Positions 43,737-52,947 of a stretch of DNA of 62,087 nt are shown one piece after another. The position numbers were made by a program, and so were the translations under genes. How positions within the stretch are numbered: position 1 is the stretch's first letter; the number at the start of each line of letters is the position of its first letter. The notes beneath the pieces are model-generated. The model ran no database searches. It was not told the DNA's origin and saw only the letters and a list, made by a program, of their open reading frames with translations. Origin of the DNA: an uncultured Bacteroidales bacterium (GTDB lineage: Bacteria > Bacteroidota > Bacteroidia > Bacteroidales > UBA932); contig CALUSM010000013.1 of NCBI GenBank assembly GCA_944323445.1, positions 1 through 62,087 on the forward strand, in the 5' to 3' direction.

Positions 43737-45272
43737 TTACACATTTTCCGGAAATCTGTACTGCACTGCCTCCGAAATATGTCCGGATTCTATTTCGACG
43801 GACCCCGCCATGTCGGCGATGGTACGCGCCACCTTCAGCACCCTCACATATCCGCGTGCCGAAAGCCGGTAACTGTCCATCAGCTTCTGCAGCAGATCCA
43901 TTTCCTTCTTTCCTATACGGCAATAACGCTGGAGGTGGCACGGCAGCATCTGGGCGTTGGTGTGAATGCCCTCCCCTTCAAAACGGCGGTGCTGGATATC
44001 CCTGGCCGCCGCCACCCTGACCGCAATCTCCCGGCTTCCTTCCGCCTCCGGAAATGCTGACATCACAGAATAGTCAACCTGTCTCACATTGATATTCAAG
44101 TCTATGCGGTCCAACAAAGGACCGGACACCCTGTTCCTGTAGCGGTGAATCATACCAGGGGAGCAGGTGCACCTGCCGTCCTGTTCTCCGGCATAGCCGC
44201 AAGGACAAGGATTCATGGAGGCGACCAGCATGAATGACGCCGGATAAGTAACTTTGTACCTGGCCCTCGAGATGACAATCTTCCTGTCTTCCAACGGCTG
44301 ACGGAGCACATCCAATGTTGACGGTGAGAACTGCGCTATCTCGTCCAGACACAGAACCCCGTTGTGCGCCAATGAAATCTCACCGGGCATGGCCCTGGCC
44401 CCGCCTCCCACAACGGACACGGTACTGGCCGTGTGATGAGGCGCCCTGCAGGGCCTGCGCAGAAGCAGACCGGATCCGTCATGCAGCAGTCCCGCCACCG
44501 AATATATCATGCTGGTCTCAAGCGCCTCCTCACGCGTCATGGGCGGAAGGATGGAGGCCATACACTTGGACATAAGACTCTTTCCAGAGCCAGGCGGACC
44601 GGAAAGCAGCACATTGTGCCCACCGCTGGCAGCAATCTCAAGTCCCCTCCTGGCAAACGGTTGTCCGGCGACATCCGAAAAATCACAGGCAGCGGCCTCA
44701 GGGAATGGACGGTACTCCCGGTGACGCACCTCGTACGCCTCCGCCTCCCTGCCCCCGCCGAGCACCACAGCCATCTCCTGCAGGTCCGACACCCCGAAGA
44801 CCCTCACTCCCTCCGCCCACGAAGCCTCGGGAGCCGAATCACGGGGAAACACCAGGAATTCATAACCCATATGCGCAGCCTGCACCGCTATCGGCAGAGC
44901 ACCCCTCACTTTCCTGAGCTTCCCGTCCAGTGACAGCTCGCCCATGATGAGGTACCTCTCCGGCTGCGGAAAGAACATCTGGCCGGAGGCGGACAGCATC
45001 GCCACCGCTATGGCCGCATCGTGACCCGAACCTTCCTTCCTGATGTCCGCCGGAGCAAGATTGATTACGGTCTTCCTTCCGGGAATGCTGAAACCATTGC
45101 GCTGCATGGCCGTCGTAACCCGCAGCAGGGACTCCCGCACGGCATTGTCCGGCAACCCCACCAGAAACAAGCCCACTCCCATGGTTATGGACACCTCCAC
45201 CGTCACTCTCACCACATCCATACCGAGGCACGTGGCGCTGTACGTCCTGCATAAACTTCCTTCGTCACTCAT
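43737..45272 (-). CDS. YifB/ComM family magnesium-chelatase-like AAA+ ATPase
   Basis: A 511-residue AAA+ protein. The N-terminal ChlI-like region contains VGLPDNAVRESLLRV and NLAPADIRKEGSGHDAAIA. Walker A is GPPGSGKS (225-232), with AAA motifs CLDEIAQFS and MVASMNPCPCGYAG, the latter part of a Cys-rich zinc-like insertion. The C-terminal domain has SARGYVRVLKVARTIADM. ComM homologues work as helicases that extend branch migration in natural transformation, so a DNA-recombination role is the best inference. First gene of the yifB-tsaE-nadB-nadCA run. Confidence 0.92.
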   Translation of the reverse strand: MSDEGSLCRTYSATCLGMDVVRVTVEVSITMGVGLFLVGLPDNAVRESLLRVTTAMQRNGFSIPGRKTVINLAPADIRKEGSGHDAAIAVAMLSASGQMFFPQPERYLIMGELSLDGKLRKVRGALPIAVQAAHMGYEFLVFPRDSAPEASWAEGVRVFGVSDLQEMAVVLGGGREAEAYEVRHREYRPFPEAAACDFSDVAGQPFARRGLEIAASGGHNVLLSGPPGSGKSLMSKCMASILPPMTREEALETSMIYSVAGLLHDGSGLLLRRPCRAPHHTASTVSVVGGGARAMPGEISLAHNGVLCLDEIAQFSPSTLDVLRQPLEDRKIVISRARYKVTYPASFMLVASMNPCPCGYAGEQDGRCTCSPGMIHRYRNRVSGPLLDRIDLNINVRQVDYSVMSAFPEAEGSREIAVRVAAARDIQHRRFEGEGIHTNAQMLPCHLQRYCRIGKKEMDLLQKLMDSYRLSARGYVRVLKVARTIADMAGSVEIESGHISEAVQYRFPENV

Positions 45273-45389
45273 CTCTGAAACATTTTGCGGACGCTAAGTT
45301 ACACTCCTGCTCCGATTGATGCAACAGGCTGATATCAGAAAATTTACCAGAATTGAGATTTTAAAGGGGATTTATACGTTTTTAAATAT
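45273..45389. other. Intergenic gap between waaA end and yifB start
   Basis: No gene is seen. A -7-like box (TAACTTAG on the minus strand, 45295-45302, one mismatch) could serve yifB. The left part is AT-rich and may hold a weak terminator for waaA, but no convincing stem with a T-run is present. Confidence 0.4.
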
Positions 45390-46658
45390 TCAGTATTTTT
45401 TAAAAATGTGCTCCATTATTTTATCCGATGCCCCAAGATGGCTCTCGACATACTGCGTACATACCAGAGACGGACGCTCCAGCTGTTCGGGCGCATGGAG
45501 CCATTTCTCCAGAAGAGGACGCAGCTCCTCCCATGAGGAGATGCTGAACGCTCCCCCGAGAGAGATCAGGTCCTTGGCTTCCTGGAACTTCTCATAATGA
45601 GGTCCGAATATCACCGGACAGCCGTATATGGCCGCTTCGAGGATATTGTGTATGCCGCTACTGGAAAACCCGCCGCCGATATAGGCGAAACTGCCGTACT
45701 TATAAATCTTCGAGAGCATGCCCACGCTGTCTATCACCAGAATGTCGGCTGACTCCGCCATGCTGCGCCGCACTCCGCTGTCCTGTCCGGCGCACTCTGA
45801 GTAGAGTATCACCGAATATTCCGAGAACATGCTGCGGATGCGCCTGATATGAGAGGAGTGCACCTCATGCGGCACCAATATCAGTTTGGCGTCCCGCACG
45901 GTATCTAAAGACCTGGATATCACGTACTCGTCCTCGTCCCAAGTACTTCCGGCCACCCATGCCCGATGACCGGATATGAATGCCTCCATCACCTCGTTGT
46001 GAATGTCATTGTGCTGATATATGGACTGTACCTGGTCGAACCGGGTGTCTCCGGCTATCACCGCATTGTCCACGCCTATGCCGGCCAGAAGCCTACGGGA
46101 CTCCTCATTCTGCACGAAGGGCGTGGTGTAGGAACGCAGGACTCTCCGCATGAATGAGCCGTACCAGTGAAAGAATATCTGTCCGGGCCGGAATATCGCG
46201 GATATGATATAGGTCCTGACACCTCTTTCCTTGAGCATGGTCAGATAGTTGTACCAGAACTCATATTTCACGAATATCGCTGTCGACGGAGACACTGCGT
46301 CCAGAAAACGGCGCACATTGCGGGAGGTGTCCATCGGAAGATAGAAGACGGCATCCGCGTAACTGTAGTTCCTGCGGAGCACGTAGCCGGAAGGAGAGAA
46401 GAATGTCAGCACTATGTACATGTCCGGCTCTATATTCCTCAATCTCTCTATCAATGGCCTAGCCTGCTCGAACTCCCCCACGGAAGAGCAGTGGAACCAT
46501 ACAGTCTGTCTGTCTCCGCGTTCTCTCATCTTCTCCTGTATAGTCCTGAGAAGTCCTTTCCTGCCGGCCACGAACAAGGCGGCCTTATGATTGAAGAGGG
46601 CGGCAATCCTTGCACCGAGAAAATACAGGGATATGCCTATGTTGTACAAAAGTTTCAC
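45390..46658 (-). CDS. waaA: 3-deoxy-D-manno-octulosonic acid (Kdo) transferase
   Basis: A 422-residue GT-B enzyme that adds Kdo to lipid A on the cytoplasmic face of the inner membrane. An N-terminal hydrophobic anchor (YNIGISLYFLGARIAALF) precedes VWFHCSSVGEFEQARPLIERL, typical of WaaA. VAGSTWDEDE, LILVPHEVHSSHI, YIGGGFSSSGIHNILEAAIYGCPVIFGPHY mark the Kdo-nucleotide domain. No ATG fits: GTG 46658 or TTG 46649 is the likely start, since a longer in-frame extension crosses the divergent promoter region into mlaE. The -7 box at 46677-46684 supports either choice. Confidence 0.93.
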   Translation of the reverse strand: MKLLYNIGISLYFLGARIAALFNHKAALFVAGRKGLLRTIQEKMRERGDRQTVWFHCSSVGEFEQARPLIERLRNIEPDMYIVLTFFSPSGYVLRRNYSYADAVFYLPMDTSRNVRRFLDAVSPSTAIFVKYEFWYNYLTMLKERGVRTYIISAIFRPGQIFFHWYGSFMRRVLRSYTTPFVQNEESRRLLAGIGVDNAVIAGDTRFDQVQSIYQHNDIHNEVMEAFISGHRAWVAGSTWDEDEYVISRSLDTVRDAKLILVPHEVHSSHIRRIRSMFSEYSVILYSECAGQDSGVRRSMAESADILVIDSVGMLSKIYKYGSFAYIGGGFSSSGIHNILEAAIYGCPVIFGPHYEKFQEAKDLISLGGAFSISSWEELRPLLEKWLHAPEQLERPSLVCTQYVESHLGASDKIMEHIFKKY

Positions 46659-46676
46659 ACACTCTAAATTTGGCAG

Positions 46677-46684
46677 CAAATGTA
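46677..46684 (-). promoter_or_regulatory. -7 promoter box of waaA
   Basis: TACATTTG on the minus strand, 18 bases before GTG 46658 and 27 before TTG 46649. Confidence 0.6.
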
Positions 46685-46705
46685 AGAACAAAAACCTAAA
46701 TTTCG

Positions 46706-46713
46706 TACCTTTG
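46706..46713 (+). promoter_or_regulatory. -7 promoter box of mlaE-mlaF
   Basis: TACCTTTG ends 27 bases before the TTG at 46741. It rules out the longer in-frame start at 46591 and supports the TTG. Confidence 0.6.
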
Positions 46714-46740
46714 GGGGCACTTTCTACAAACATCAGCGTT

Positions 46741-47484
46741 TTGATAAAGAATTTCCTATATGAGACAGGCAGATATCTGCTGTTCCTCAGACGGGTCTTC
46801 AGCAGACCCGAAAAGTGGAGGCTGTCAGTAAGGCAGTTTTTCGTGGAGACGGAGAAACTGGTCATCAACTCCATCCCGCTGATAGCCCTCATTTCCGTGT
46901 TCATAGGCGCAGTACTGGTCATCCAGACGTCCAACAACATGACTTCCCCGTTCCTGCCAAAGATGTACATAGGCTACATGACCCGCGAATCCCTGATTCT
47001 GGAATTCTGCTCCACGATGGTATGCCTCATCCTGGCCGGAAAGATAGGCTCGAACATATCCTCCGAGCTGGGCACGATGCGCATCACCGAGCAGATAGAC
47101 GCCATGGAGATGATGGGGATCAACTCCGCCAACTTCCTGGTATTGCCGAAAATACTCGCCACCACAATCCTCAACCCCCTGCTTACCCTGATGAGTTTCA
47201 TAGTCGGCCTGCTGGGAGGATACCTCATCATAGTCCTCACTGGAATGATCAAGGTAAGCGACTACCTGACCGGCATCCAGTTTGCATTCAACGGGTACTA
47301 CATCACCTACAGCCTGATAAAGACCGCCGTATTCAGCTTCATCATCAGCTCCATATCCGCCTTCTACGGATACTGCGCGACAGGAGGCTCCCTGGGAGTA
47401 GGCCGCTCGGCCACCAAGGCCATAGTCGTGGCCAGCGCCCTGATTCTCACGTTCAACCTTATCCTCACCCGTATCATGCTATGA
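46741..47484 (+). CDS. mlaE: MlaE-type ABC transporter permease
   Basis: A 247-residue inner-membrane permease of the MlaE/YrbE family, part of the system that moves phospholipids between inner and outer membranes. Five or so hydrophobic segments are visible. The family blocks are PLIALISVFIGAVLVIQTSNN, SSELGTMRITEQIDAMEMMGINSANFLVLPKI and GYYITYSLIKTAVFSFIISSISAFYGYCATGGSLGVGRSATKAIV. The start codon is TTG. It overlaps mlaF by 4 bases (ATGA). Confidence 0.93.
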   Translation: MIKNFLYETGRYLLFLRRVFSRPEKWRLSVRQFFVETEKLVINSIPLIALISVFIGAVLVIQTSNNMTSPFLPKMYIGYMTRESLILEFCSTMVCLILAGKIGSNISSELGTMRITEQIDAMEMMGINSANFLVLPKILATTILNPLLTLMSFIVGLLGGYLIIVLTGMIKVSDYLTGIQFAFNGYYITYSLIKTAVFSFIISSISAFYGYCATGGSLGVGRSATKAIVVASALILTFNLILTRIML

Positions 47485-48257
47485 TAACTGTACGCCATCT
47501 ATCCAAGTATTTTGACGGCCGCCCGGCAGTCAAGGACATCTCAGTGGAATACATGCCGGGCCAATGCTCGCTGGTCATAGGCGCCAGCGGCTCGGGCAAG
47601 ACCGTTCTGCTAAAGTCCATAGTAGGACTGCTGGAACCGGAAGAAGGGGAAGTACTGTTCGATACGACTGTATTCAACAGGCTTCCTGCTGCGGAGAAGA
47701 AGAAAATACACTGCAGGATGGGCATGCTGTTCCAGGGAAGCGCACTGTTCGATTTCGCCACGGCCAGGGAGAACGTGAGGTTCCCGCTGGATTTTTTCTC
47801 ACAGATGAGCCGGGAGGAGAAAGCAGACAGAGTAGAGTTCTGCCTCAGGCGGGTAGGTCTTGAGAACATAGGGGATAAATATCCCTCGGAACTTTCAGGA
47901 GGTATGCAGAAGCGGGTCGGCATCGCCAGAGCCATAGCCCTCAATCCCCAGTATCTGTTCTGCGATGAGCCCAATTCAGGACTAGACCCTCAGACGTCCG
48001 TCATGATAGACCGCCTGATACAGGAAATTACGGCAGAATACAACATCACTACCGTCATCAACACCCATGACATGAACTCCGTCATGGAAATCGGTGACAA
48101 GGTGGTCTTTATCTACAAAGGAGAAAAATGCTGGGAAGGCAGCAGGGACAACATCCTCACGTCCGACAACAGGAATCTGGAAGAATTCATCTTCGCCTCC
48201 CGCATGGCCCGGGAGCTCAAGCTCCGATATGGAAACGGAAGCCCATCTCAAGATTGA
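47481..48257 (+). CDS. mlaF: MlaF-type ABC transporter ATPase
   Basis: A 258-residue ABC ATPase partnering MlaE. Walker A is GASGSGKT (34-41), the signature is LSGGMQKRVGIARA and Walker B is YLFCDEPNSGLDP, followed by a conserved NTHDMNSVMEIGDKV switch region. The start overlaps the mlaE stop (ATGA), so translation is coupled. No MlaD-type substrate-binding gene follows; the next gene is convergent and overlaps its tail by 41 bases. Confidence 0.93.
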   Translation: MITVRHLSKYFDGRPAVKDISVEYMPGQCSLVIGASGSGKTVLLKSIVGLLEPEEGEVLFDTTVFNRLPAAEKKKIHCRMGMLFQGSALFDFATARENVRFPLDFFSQMSREEKADRVEFCLRRVGLENIGDKYPSELSGGMQKRVGIARAIALNPQYLFCDEPNSGLDPQTSVMIDRLIQEITAEYNITTVINTHDMNSVMEIGDKVVFIYKGEKCWEGSRDNILTSDNRNLEEFIFASRMARELKLRYGNGSPSQD

Positions 48258-49413
48258 ACTGCAGCGGTTGCTCCGTCCTCACCGAATAGGGCTGACCGCA
48301 GTCGAAGAAGTAGGTCAGGCGGGGATCCACATAGACTCCCATAAAATCCAGGAAACGGTACTCGAAACCAAGCCCCACATTAACCGACCACTGTACCCCG
48401 GGAACCTTTTTTTCCTGCTGGTATTTCACAGAATACAGGTCCGTCATGCTGTAGGAGACCTTCACTGCACGCTCCATCATGCAGCCGGCGCCGGCATAGA
48501 ACGAGAGACGCTCTCCGGAAAGAATGCCGACATAGAAGTTCAGGGGTATTCCGACATAATGCACCGACTGGTCCACAGACGCCTGGTACTGACGGTCCAC
48601 CAATGCCTCGTAACGGCTTTTCAGGAAAGTATAGTTGACACCCAGTCCTACCCCGAGCCTGTTCTTCAGGAACGAATACTTGAGTTCGAGTCCCACCGAC
48701 ACAGGGAAGTAATGCTCAGGTTCCGACACAGGCACAATACCCGAGGAAGACTGACTTCCTCCCGCACCCCATGAATAGCTCGGCTGCGAGAAATCAACAT
48801 TTCCGGAGGCGCGTGCCGTAGACAGGTTTCCTCCGGCAGACAGGGACCATGACGGCTTTTCAGCGCCGGCCCCGGCCGGTACATCCCCGGCCATGGCGAT
48901 ATATTCCGCCCTGGCGGCCTGATCGTATATGGAAGGTATCCCGGACTGAATACTACGGTCTCCGTTCTTTTTCTGTATTCCGTTCAACGGTGCTGTATCC
49001 GAAGTATCGCGGCCACGGACATCCCTCACTGCGACGGGAGGAGGGACCGATCCTGCCGCCAGGTCCGGGCCTGAGAATTCCGCAACAACCGGAACACTGA
49101 TCCCGGGCAGCGCTTTAAGAGGGAGCGTCCTGGGCAGATCCCCGCCTCCGGACGGCAGGGAGGTTTCCTGGGACTCCGCCACCTGTATCTCTGGGCCGGC
49201 CTGTCCGGTCCCGACATGCTGCATCAGGGACACTGCAAACAGGCCCACCACTACAGCCGCCGCTGCCGAAAAGTACATTATCCTTCTCCAGCGCATACGC
49301 CTGCGACGGATATCCAGACCGGCCTCAATCCTGTCCCAGACCTCCGGATCCGGAGTCTCCGAACACGAACCGAGTAGTTCTCTGATTCTTTTATCGAACA
49401 ATTCTTCTTTCAT
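48217..49413 (-). CDS. Anti-sigma-like inner-membrane segment fused to an outer-membrane beta-barrel
   Basis: A 398-residue protein coded just after an ECF sigma factor (ATGA overlap). Residues 1-44 are cytoplasmic and charged (ELFDKRIRELLGSCSETPDPEVWDRIEAGL), resembling short anti-sigma regions. One hydrophobic helix follows (about 46-63). A long, low-complexity periplasmic linker (about 70-210, rich in S, G, P and A) leads to a C-terminal domain (about 215-398) of amphipathic strands ending in an aromatic-rich barrel pattern (FNLEMGFRFHIGA), as in OMP_b-brl_2 proteins. The simplest inference is a sensor bridging both membranes and holding the sigma factor. Confidence 0.75.
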   Translation of the reverse strand: MKEELFDKRIRELLGSCSETPDPEVWDRIEAGLDIRRRRMRWRRIMYFSAAAAVVVGLFAVSLMQHVGTGQAGPEIQVAESQETSLPSGGGDLPRTLPLKALPGISVPVVAEFSGPDLAAGSVPPPVAVRDVRGRDTSDTAPLNGIQKKNGDRSIQSGIPSIYDQAARAEYIAMAGDVPAGAGAEKPSWSLSAGGNLSTARASGNVDFSQPSYSWGAGGSQSSSGIVPVSEPEHYFPVSVGLELKYSFLKNRLGVGLGVNYTFLKSRYEALVDRQYQASVDQSVHYVGIPLNFYVGILSGERLSFYAGAGCMMERAVKVSYSMTDLYSVKYQQEKKVPGVQWSVNVGLGFEYRFLDFMGVYVDPRLTYFFDCGQPYSVRTEQPLQFNLEMGFRFHIGA

Positions 49414-49973
49414 TTCCTGTTTCTCTTTTCCAACAGCCTTTCCTGAAGCCAGGCCCTAGCCCGGCTGAGCTGCGAGCGGGACGTTCCTTCGGATATTCCC
49501 AGCTCCCTGGATATCTCCTGATGGGTATATCCTTCCAGGACACTCATGTTGAACACTGTTTTGAAACCCTCCGGCATCTGCCTGATCATCCTGAGGATAT
49601 CCTTACCGCCTATACCGGCGAGTACATCATCAGGGCTGCTCAGACCACGGGCGGCCGGCTCATCGACATCAGCAGCCCCCCTGAGCACGTCTCCCTTGCG
49701 CAGCCGCATCAGAGCGGTATTCACAAATATCCTGCGCATCCATCCATCCAGGGAACCGGAGCCGCTGAAAGTGGATATCTTCGAGAATACCGTTATAAAA
49801 CCCTCCTGCAGAAGGTCCTGAGCCTCTTCCCTATCCCTGGCATACCTCATGCAAACGACAAACATACGGGAAGAAAACCTCTCGTATAGAGCCCGCTGGG
49901 CCCTTCTGTCCTGCCTTGAGCATCCCAGGACCAATCCTTCTTCAGTACTTAGGTCTAAGCTGTCTGACGCCAT
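49410..49973 (-). CDS. ECF-type RNA polymerase sigma factor
   Basis: A 187-residue sigma-70 family factor with only regions 2 and 4. Region 2 includes RFSSRMFVVCMRYARDREEAQDLLQEGFITVFSKI. Region 4 includes MPEGFKTVFNMSVLEGYTHQEISRELGISEGTSRSQLSRARAWLQ. It is followed, with a 4-base overlap, by a membrane protein that is probably its regulator. Its own -7 box is a standard TAnnTTTG, so no self-activation site is obvious. Divergent from the TPR gene. Confidence 0.92.
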   Translation of the reverse strand: MASDSLDLSTEEGLVLGCSRQDRRAQRALYERFSSRMFVVCMRYARDREEAQDLLQEGFITVFSKISTFSGSGSLDGWMRRIFVNTALMRLRKGDVLRGAADVDEPAARGLSSPDDVLAGIGGKDILRMIRQMPEGFKTVFNMSVLEGYTHQEISRELGISEGTSRSQLSRARAWLQERLLEKRNRK

Positions 49974-49995
49974 TCCGGTGCCTTTTTATTAGATG

Positions 49996-50003
49996 CAAAA
50001 ATA
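49996..50003 (-). promoter_or_regulatory. -7 promoter box of the ECF sigma operon
   Basis: TATTTTTG on the minus strand, 22 bases before the ATG at 49973. Confidence 0.55.
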
Positions 50004-50036
50004 ATTCAATTTGCTGCATCTTCGGCTCGAATATTG

Positions 50037-50044
50037 TATCTTTG
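50037..50044 (+). promoter_or_regulatory. -7 promoter box of the TPR/EnvC-like operon
   Basis: TATCTTTG ends 20 bases before the ATG at 50065. A TTTG at 50010-50013 could be the -33 element, though the spacing is a little long. Confidence 0.6.
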
Positions 50045-50064
50045 TCCACAGATATTGTTTGTAC

Positions 50065-51762
50065 ATGAAATCCGTAATTGTCAAATTCACTCTGACTGTC
50101 CTGGCTTTCACCGCAGTGCTCGATGCCGCCGCCGGAGACAAGGACACCGTTCGCGCTGAAGATTATTTTATAGAAGGTGTACGCGCGTACTGCGCCAAAG
50201 AATACCCTGACGCAGAAGCCAGACTGTCCAGATGCCTGAGCATGGACCCAGGGAACGACGCCGCCATGTATTATCTGGCAATGATCAGCCTCAACCGCAA
50301 TGAGACGGACCGGGCCATGGACCTGCTGGACAGAGCATCCGTCCTGGACCCCGGGAATCCATGGTACCGCCTCGCAATGGCCAGGCTGTACTCCGGAATC
50401 AACGAGACCGACCTGGCAGTCAGCATCTACGAAAGCCTTATATCCGATTACCCGTCCAAGAGCAGCTACTACTACGAATTGACAGATCTGCTGATACGCT
50501 CCGGCGAGCTGGACAAGGCCCTGGAGGCTCTTGACAGGATAGAGCTGATCAACGGAAGCAACGAGCTCACGTGCAACGCGCGCTATGAGATTCTGGTCAG
50601 GCAGAACAGATATGACGAGGCCGAGGCCGTAGTGCGGAAAATGGACGAGGAGTACCCTTCAGCAAGCACGGCCCTGCTCCTGGGAGACATCAGCAAATCC
50701 AGGTACGACGACTCCACAGCCCTGCACTACTACCGCCGGGCGCTGTCCCTGGATCCGGATTTCACCCCGGCCTATTTCGGACTGGCGGAAGTGTACAGGA
50801 TGGAGCGCAACTTCTACTATTATTTCAAATACATCAACATTTTCCTGTCCAGCCCCGGGATGAATCCAGAAATGAAGGCCAGCTATCTCAACGAGGTGGT
50901 GTTTCCCTCAGGCATGATACAGGTATTCAGACCCCAGGTCGACACCATGATGGTCAATGTCCTCAATGCCCACCCCACTGACACCACAGTCCTGAGCATG
51001 ACCGGCTCGTACTATATTGCCCTGGACAGCACGTCATTCGGACTGAAGCTCCTGCGGCGCAACGTGGAGCTGCATCCCGAAGTCAAGTCCGCCCGCTCGA
51101 CACTTCTGGGACAGCTGTACTATCTCCAGGACTGGGACAGCCTCATACCGGCTGCAAAGGAAACGGTGGAACAGTTCCCGGACGATTATCCCCTCCACGA
51201 GATTCTGGCGATAGCCTACTGGCAGAACGGAGACCCCGCAAGCGCGGTTAAGGTATACGAGAACATCATCAGGAAGCTGCCTAAGGACCACCCCATGCTC
51301 ATCAACTGCTACGGTTCCCTGGGAGACCTCCACCACGAGCTGGGCAACCGGCGCCTGTCCTACTCCTATTACGAAAAAGGCCTGAGAATCGACGACAACT
51401 ACAGTCCCATCCTCAACAACTACGCCTACTATCTCAGCGAAGAGAGGCGCAACCTCAAGAAAGCTATAGAGATGAGCCGCAAGACCATCCTCAACGAGCC
51501 AGAGAACTCCACATACCTCGACACCTACGGATGGCTGCTCTACCTGACCGGAGACTACGAGCAGGCCAAGAAATACCTCAAGGAAGCCATGGTCTACGGA
51601 GGCAAGGAGAACGCGGAGATACTGGACCACTATGCCGAGACCCTCTTCGCCCTCAAGGAATACAATCTGGCCTTTCTCTACTGGGGCAACGCCGACAAGA
51701 TAGATCCCGGACTGGGTCTCAGCAGGAAGATAGCCGAACGCAGAAAAGAAGCCGGAAGATGA
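50065..51762 (+). CDS. Exported tetratricopeptide-repeat protein
   Basis: A 565-residue protein with a signal peptide (1-21) and about ten TPR-like helical pairs, e.g. AMYYLAMISLNRNETDRAMDLLDRASVLDPGN and YLDTYGWLLYLTGDYEQAKKYLKEAMVYGG. No catalytic motif is seen; TPR arrays act as scaffolds. Its stop overlaps the start of the EnvC-like gene (ATGA), so the two are made together, and I infer a cell-wall or outer-membrane assembly role. The start at 50065 is chosen because an in-frame ATG-like start at 50011 precedes the -7 box. Confidence 0.88.
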   Translation: MKSVIVKFTLTVLAFTAVLDAAAGDKDTVRAEDYFIEGVRAYCAKEYPDAEARLSRCLSMDPGNDAAMYYLAMISLNRNETDRAMDLLDRASVLDPGNPWYRLAMARLYSGINETDLAVSIYESLISDYPSKSSYYYELTDLLIRSGELDKALEALDRIELINGSNELTCNARYEILVRQNRYDEAEAVVRKMDEEYPSASTALLLGDISKSRYDDSTALHYYRRALSLDPDFTPAYFGLAEVYRMERNFYYYFKYINIFLSSPGMNPEMKASYLNEVVFPSGMIQVFRPQVDTMMVNVLNAHPTDTTVLSMTGSYYIALDSTSFGLKLLRRNVELHPEVKSARSTLLGQLYYLQDWDSLIPAAKETVEQFPDDYPLHEILAIAYWQNGDPASAVKVYENIIRKLPKDHPMLINCYGSLGDLHHELGNRRLSYSYYEKGLRIDDNYSPILNNYAYYLSEERRNLKKAIEMSRKTILNEPENSTYLDTYGWLLYLTGDYEQAKKYLKEAMVYGGKENAEILDHYAETLFALKEYNLAFLYWGNADKIDPGLGLSRKIAERRKEAGR

Positions 51763-52928
51763 TGAGACGTGCGGTCATCATAGTGCTGGCAGCCATAATA
51801 AGCCTGCCTGTCCTGGCCCAGGACGTACAGGAACACCGCGAGCGGAAAAAACAGCTCGAGGATGAGATAGCTATGATTGACCGGCAGTTGGGAAGCACCA
51901 GCAAAAAGCGCAAGGAGAGCCTCAACACACTGATACTCACCAGACAGAAACTGGAAGCACGCAAGAAGCTCATCTCTCAGCTCGACTCCGAGATAGCAGG
52001 ATACGACCAGTCCATCACCTCCACCAACGCCCAGATACAGCGTCTCAATGCCCGTCTCGACACACTGCGCGAATACCATGCTGCCCTGGTCCTCGGAGCC
52101 TACAAGACCCGGGACAACAAAGTCTGGTTCATGTACATCCTCTCCAGCAAGGACATCAACCAGGGACTCCGGCGCTGGTCCTACCTCAAGAACATATCCA
52201 TGTCGGTCAGGCAGCAGGCCATGGCCATCAAGAGCACAGAGCTTGACCTGCAGCTGGAAAACGCACGGCTCGAGGATCTAAAGGCCGGCTCCATGCAGGC
52301 CCGCTCCGAGCGGGAGAAAGAACGTGACGCACTCAGTGCCGAGGAGCGCCGGGCCAATTCCATGGTAGTCAAGCTCTCCAAACAGGAAAAAGCCATGAAG
52401 CGCGAGCTGCAGCAGAAGCAGAAGGAAGTCGAGCGTCTCAACCGTGAGATAGAGCGCATCCTCGCCGAAGCCGTAAAGAACCAGAAATCAGGAAAAGACG
52501 GGGCAGTAGACTATGCCCTTTCCGCCAAATTCGGAGAGAACAAGGGCAAGTTGCCCTGGCCTGTAAACGGTGTCGTCATCCAGAAGTTCGGACAGACCTA
52601 TCACCCTGTTTTCAAGAACCTCAAGATGCCCTACAACAACGGTATCAACATATCGGCCTCAGCCGGAAGCAACGCCAGTGCCGTCTTCGACGGTGTAGTA
52701 AAGCAGATTCTGGTCATGCCAGGCTACGACCAGTGCGTCCTCGTCCAGCACGGCGAGTACTTCACCTTCTACTGCAAGCTCAAGCGCGTCTACGTCAAGA
52801 GCGGTGACAAGATATCCACCGGCGACCGCATCGGAGAGATCAGCCTCAACGAAGACGGTAACGCGGAACTCCACTTCCAGCTCTGGAAGGGCACCGCCAA
52901 GCAGAATCCGGAAAACTGGCTGCGGTAA
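51759..52928 (+). CDS. EnvC-like coiled-coil protein with degenerate LytM (M23) domain
   Basis: A 389-residue exported protein. Residues 1-20 are a signal peptide, about 22-250 a long coiled coil, and about 285-389 a LytM/M23 fold (INISASAGSNASAVFDGVVKQILV, VLVQHGEYFTFYCKL, ELHFQLWKG). The zinc site looks lost: the HxxxD pair reads N293 and N297, and the usual YxHL histidine is a lysine (FYCKL). Only the final LHF histidine remains. This matches EnvC-type activators of amidases rather than active endopeptidases. Translation is coupled to the TPR gene. Confidence 0.88.
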   Translation: MMRRAVIIVLAAIISLPVLAQDVQEHRERKKQLEDEIAMIDRQLGSTSKKRKESLNTLILTRQKLEARKKLISQLDSEIAGYDQSITSTNAQIQRLNARLDTLREYHAALVLGAYKTRDNKVWFMYILSSKDINQGLRRWSYLKNISMSVRQQAMAIKSTELDLQLENARLEDLKAGSMQARSEREKERDALSAEERRANSMVVKLSKQEKAMKRELQQKQKEVERLNREIERILAEAVKNQKSGKDGAVDYALSAKFGENKGKLPWPVNGVVIQKFGQTYHPVFKNLKMPYNNGINISASAGSNASAVFDGVVKQILVMPGYDQCVLVQHGEYFTFYCKLKRVYVKSGDKISTGDRIGEISLNEDGNAELHFQLWKGTAKQNPENWLR

Positions 52929-52947
52929 ATCCTCTATCCGGCAATCA

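Noticed and set aside
43711-43941. Upstream in-frame extension of tsaE
   Set aside because: It lies inside yifB and shows no TsaE-like sequence before MGKITIHG.
46591-46740. Upstream in-frame extension of mlaE
   Set aside because: It crosses the -7 boxes of both mlaE and waaA and overlaps the waaA 5' end; the family N-terminus begins at the TTG 46741.
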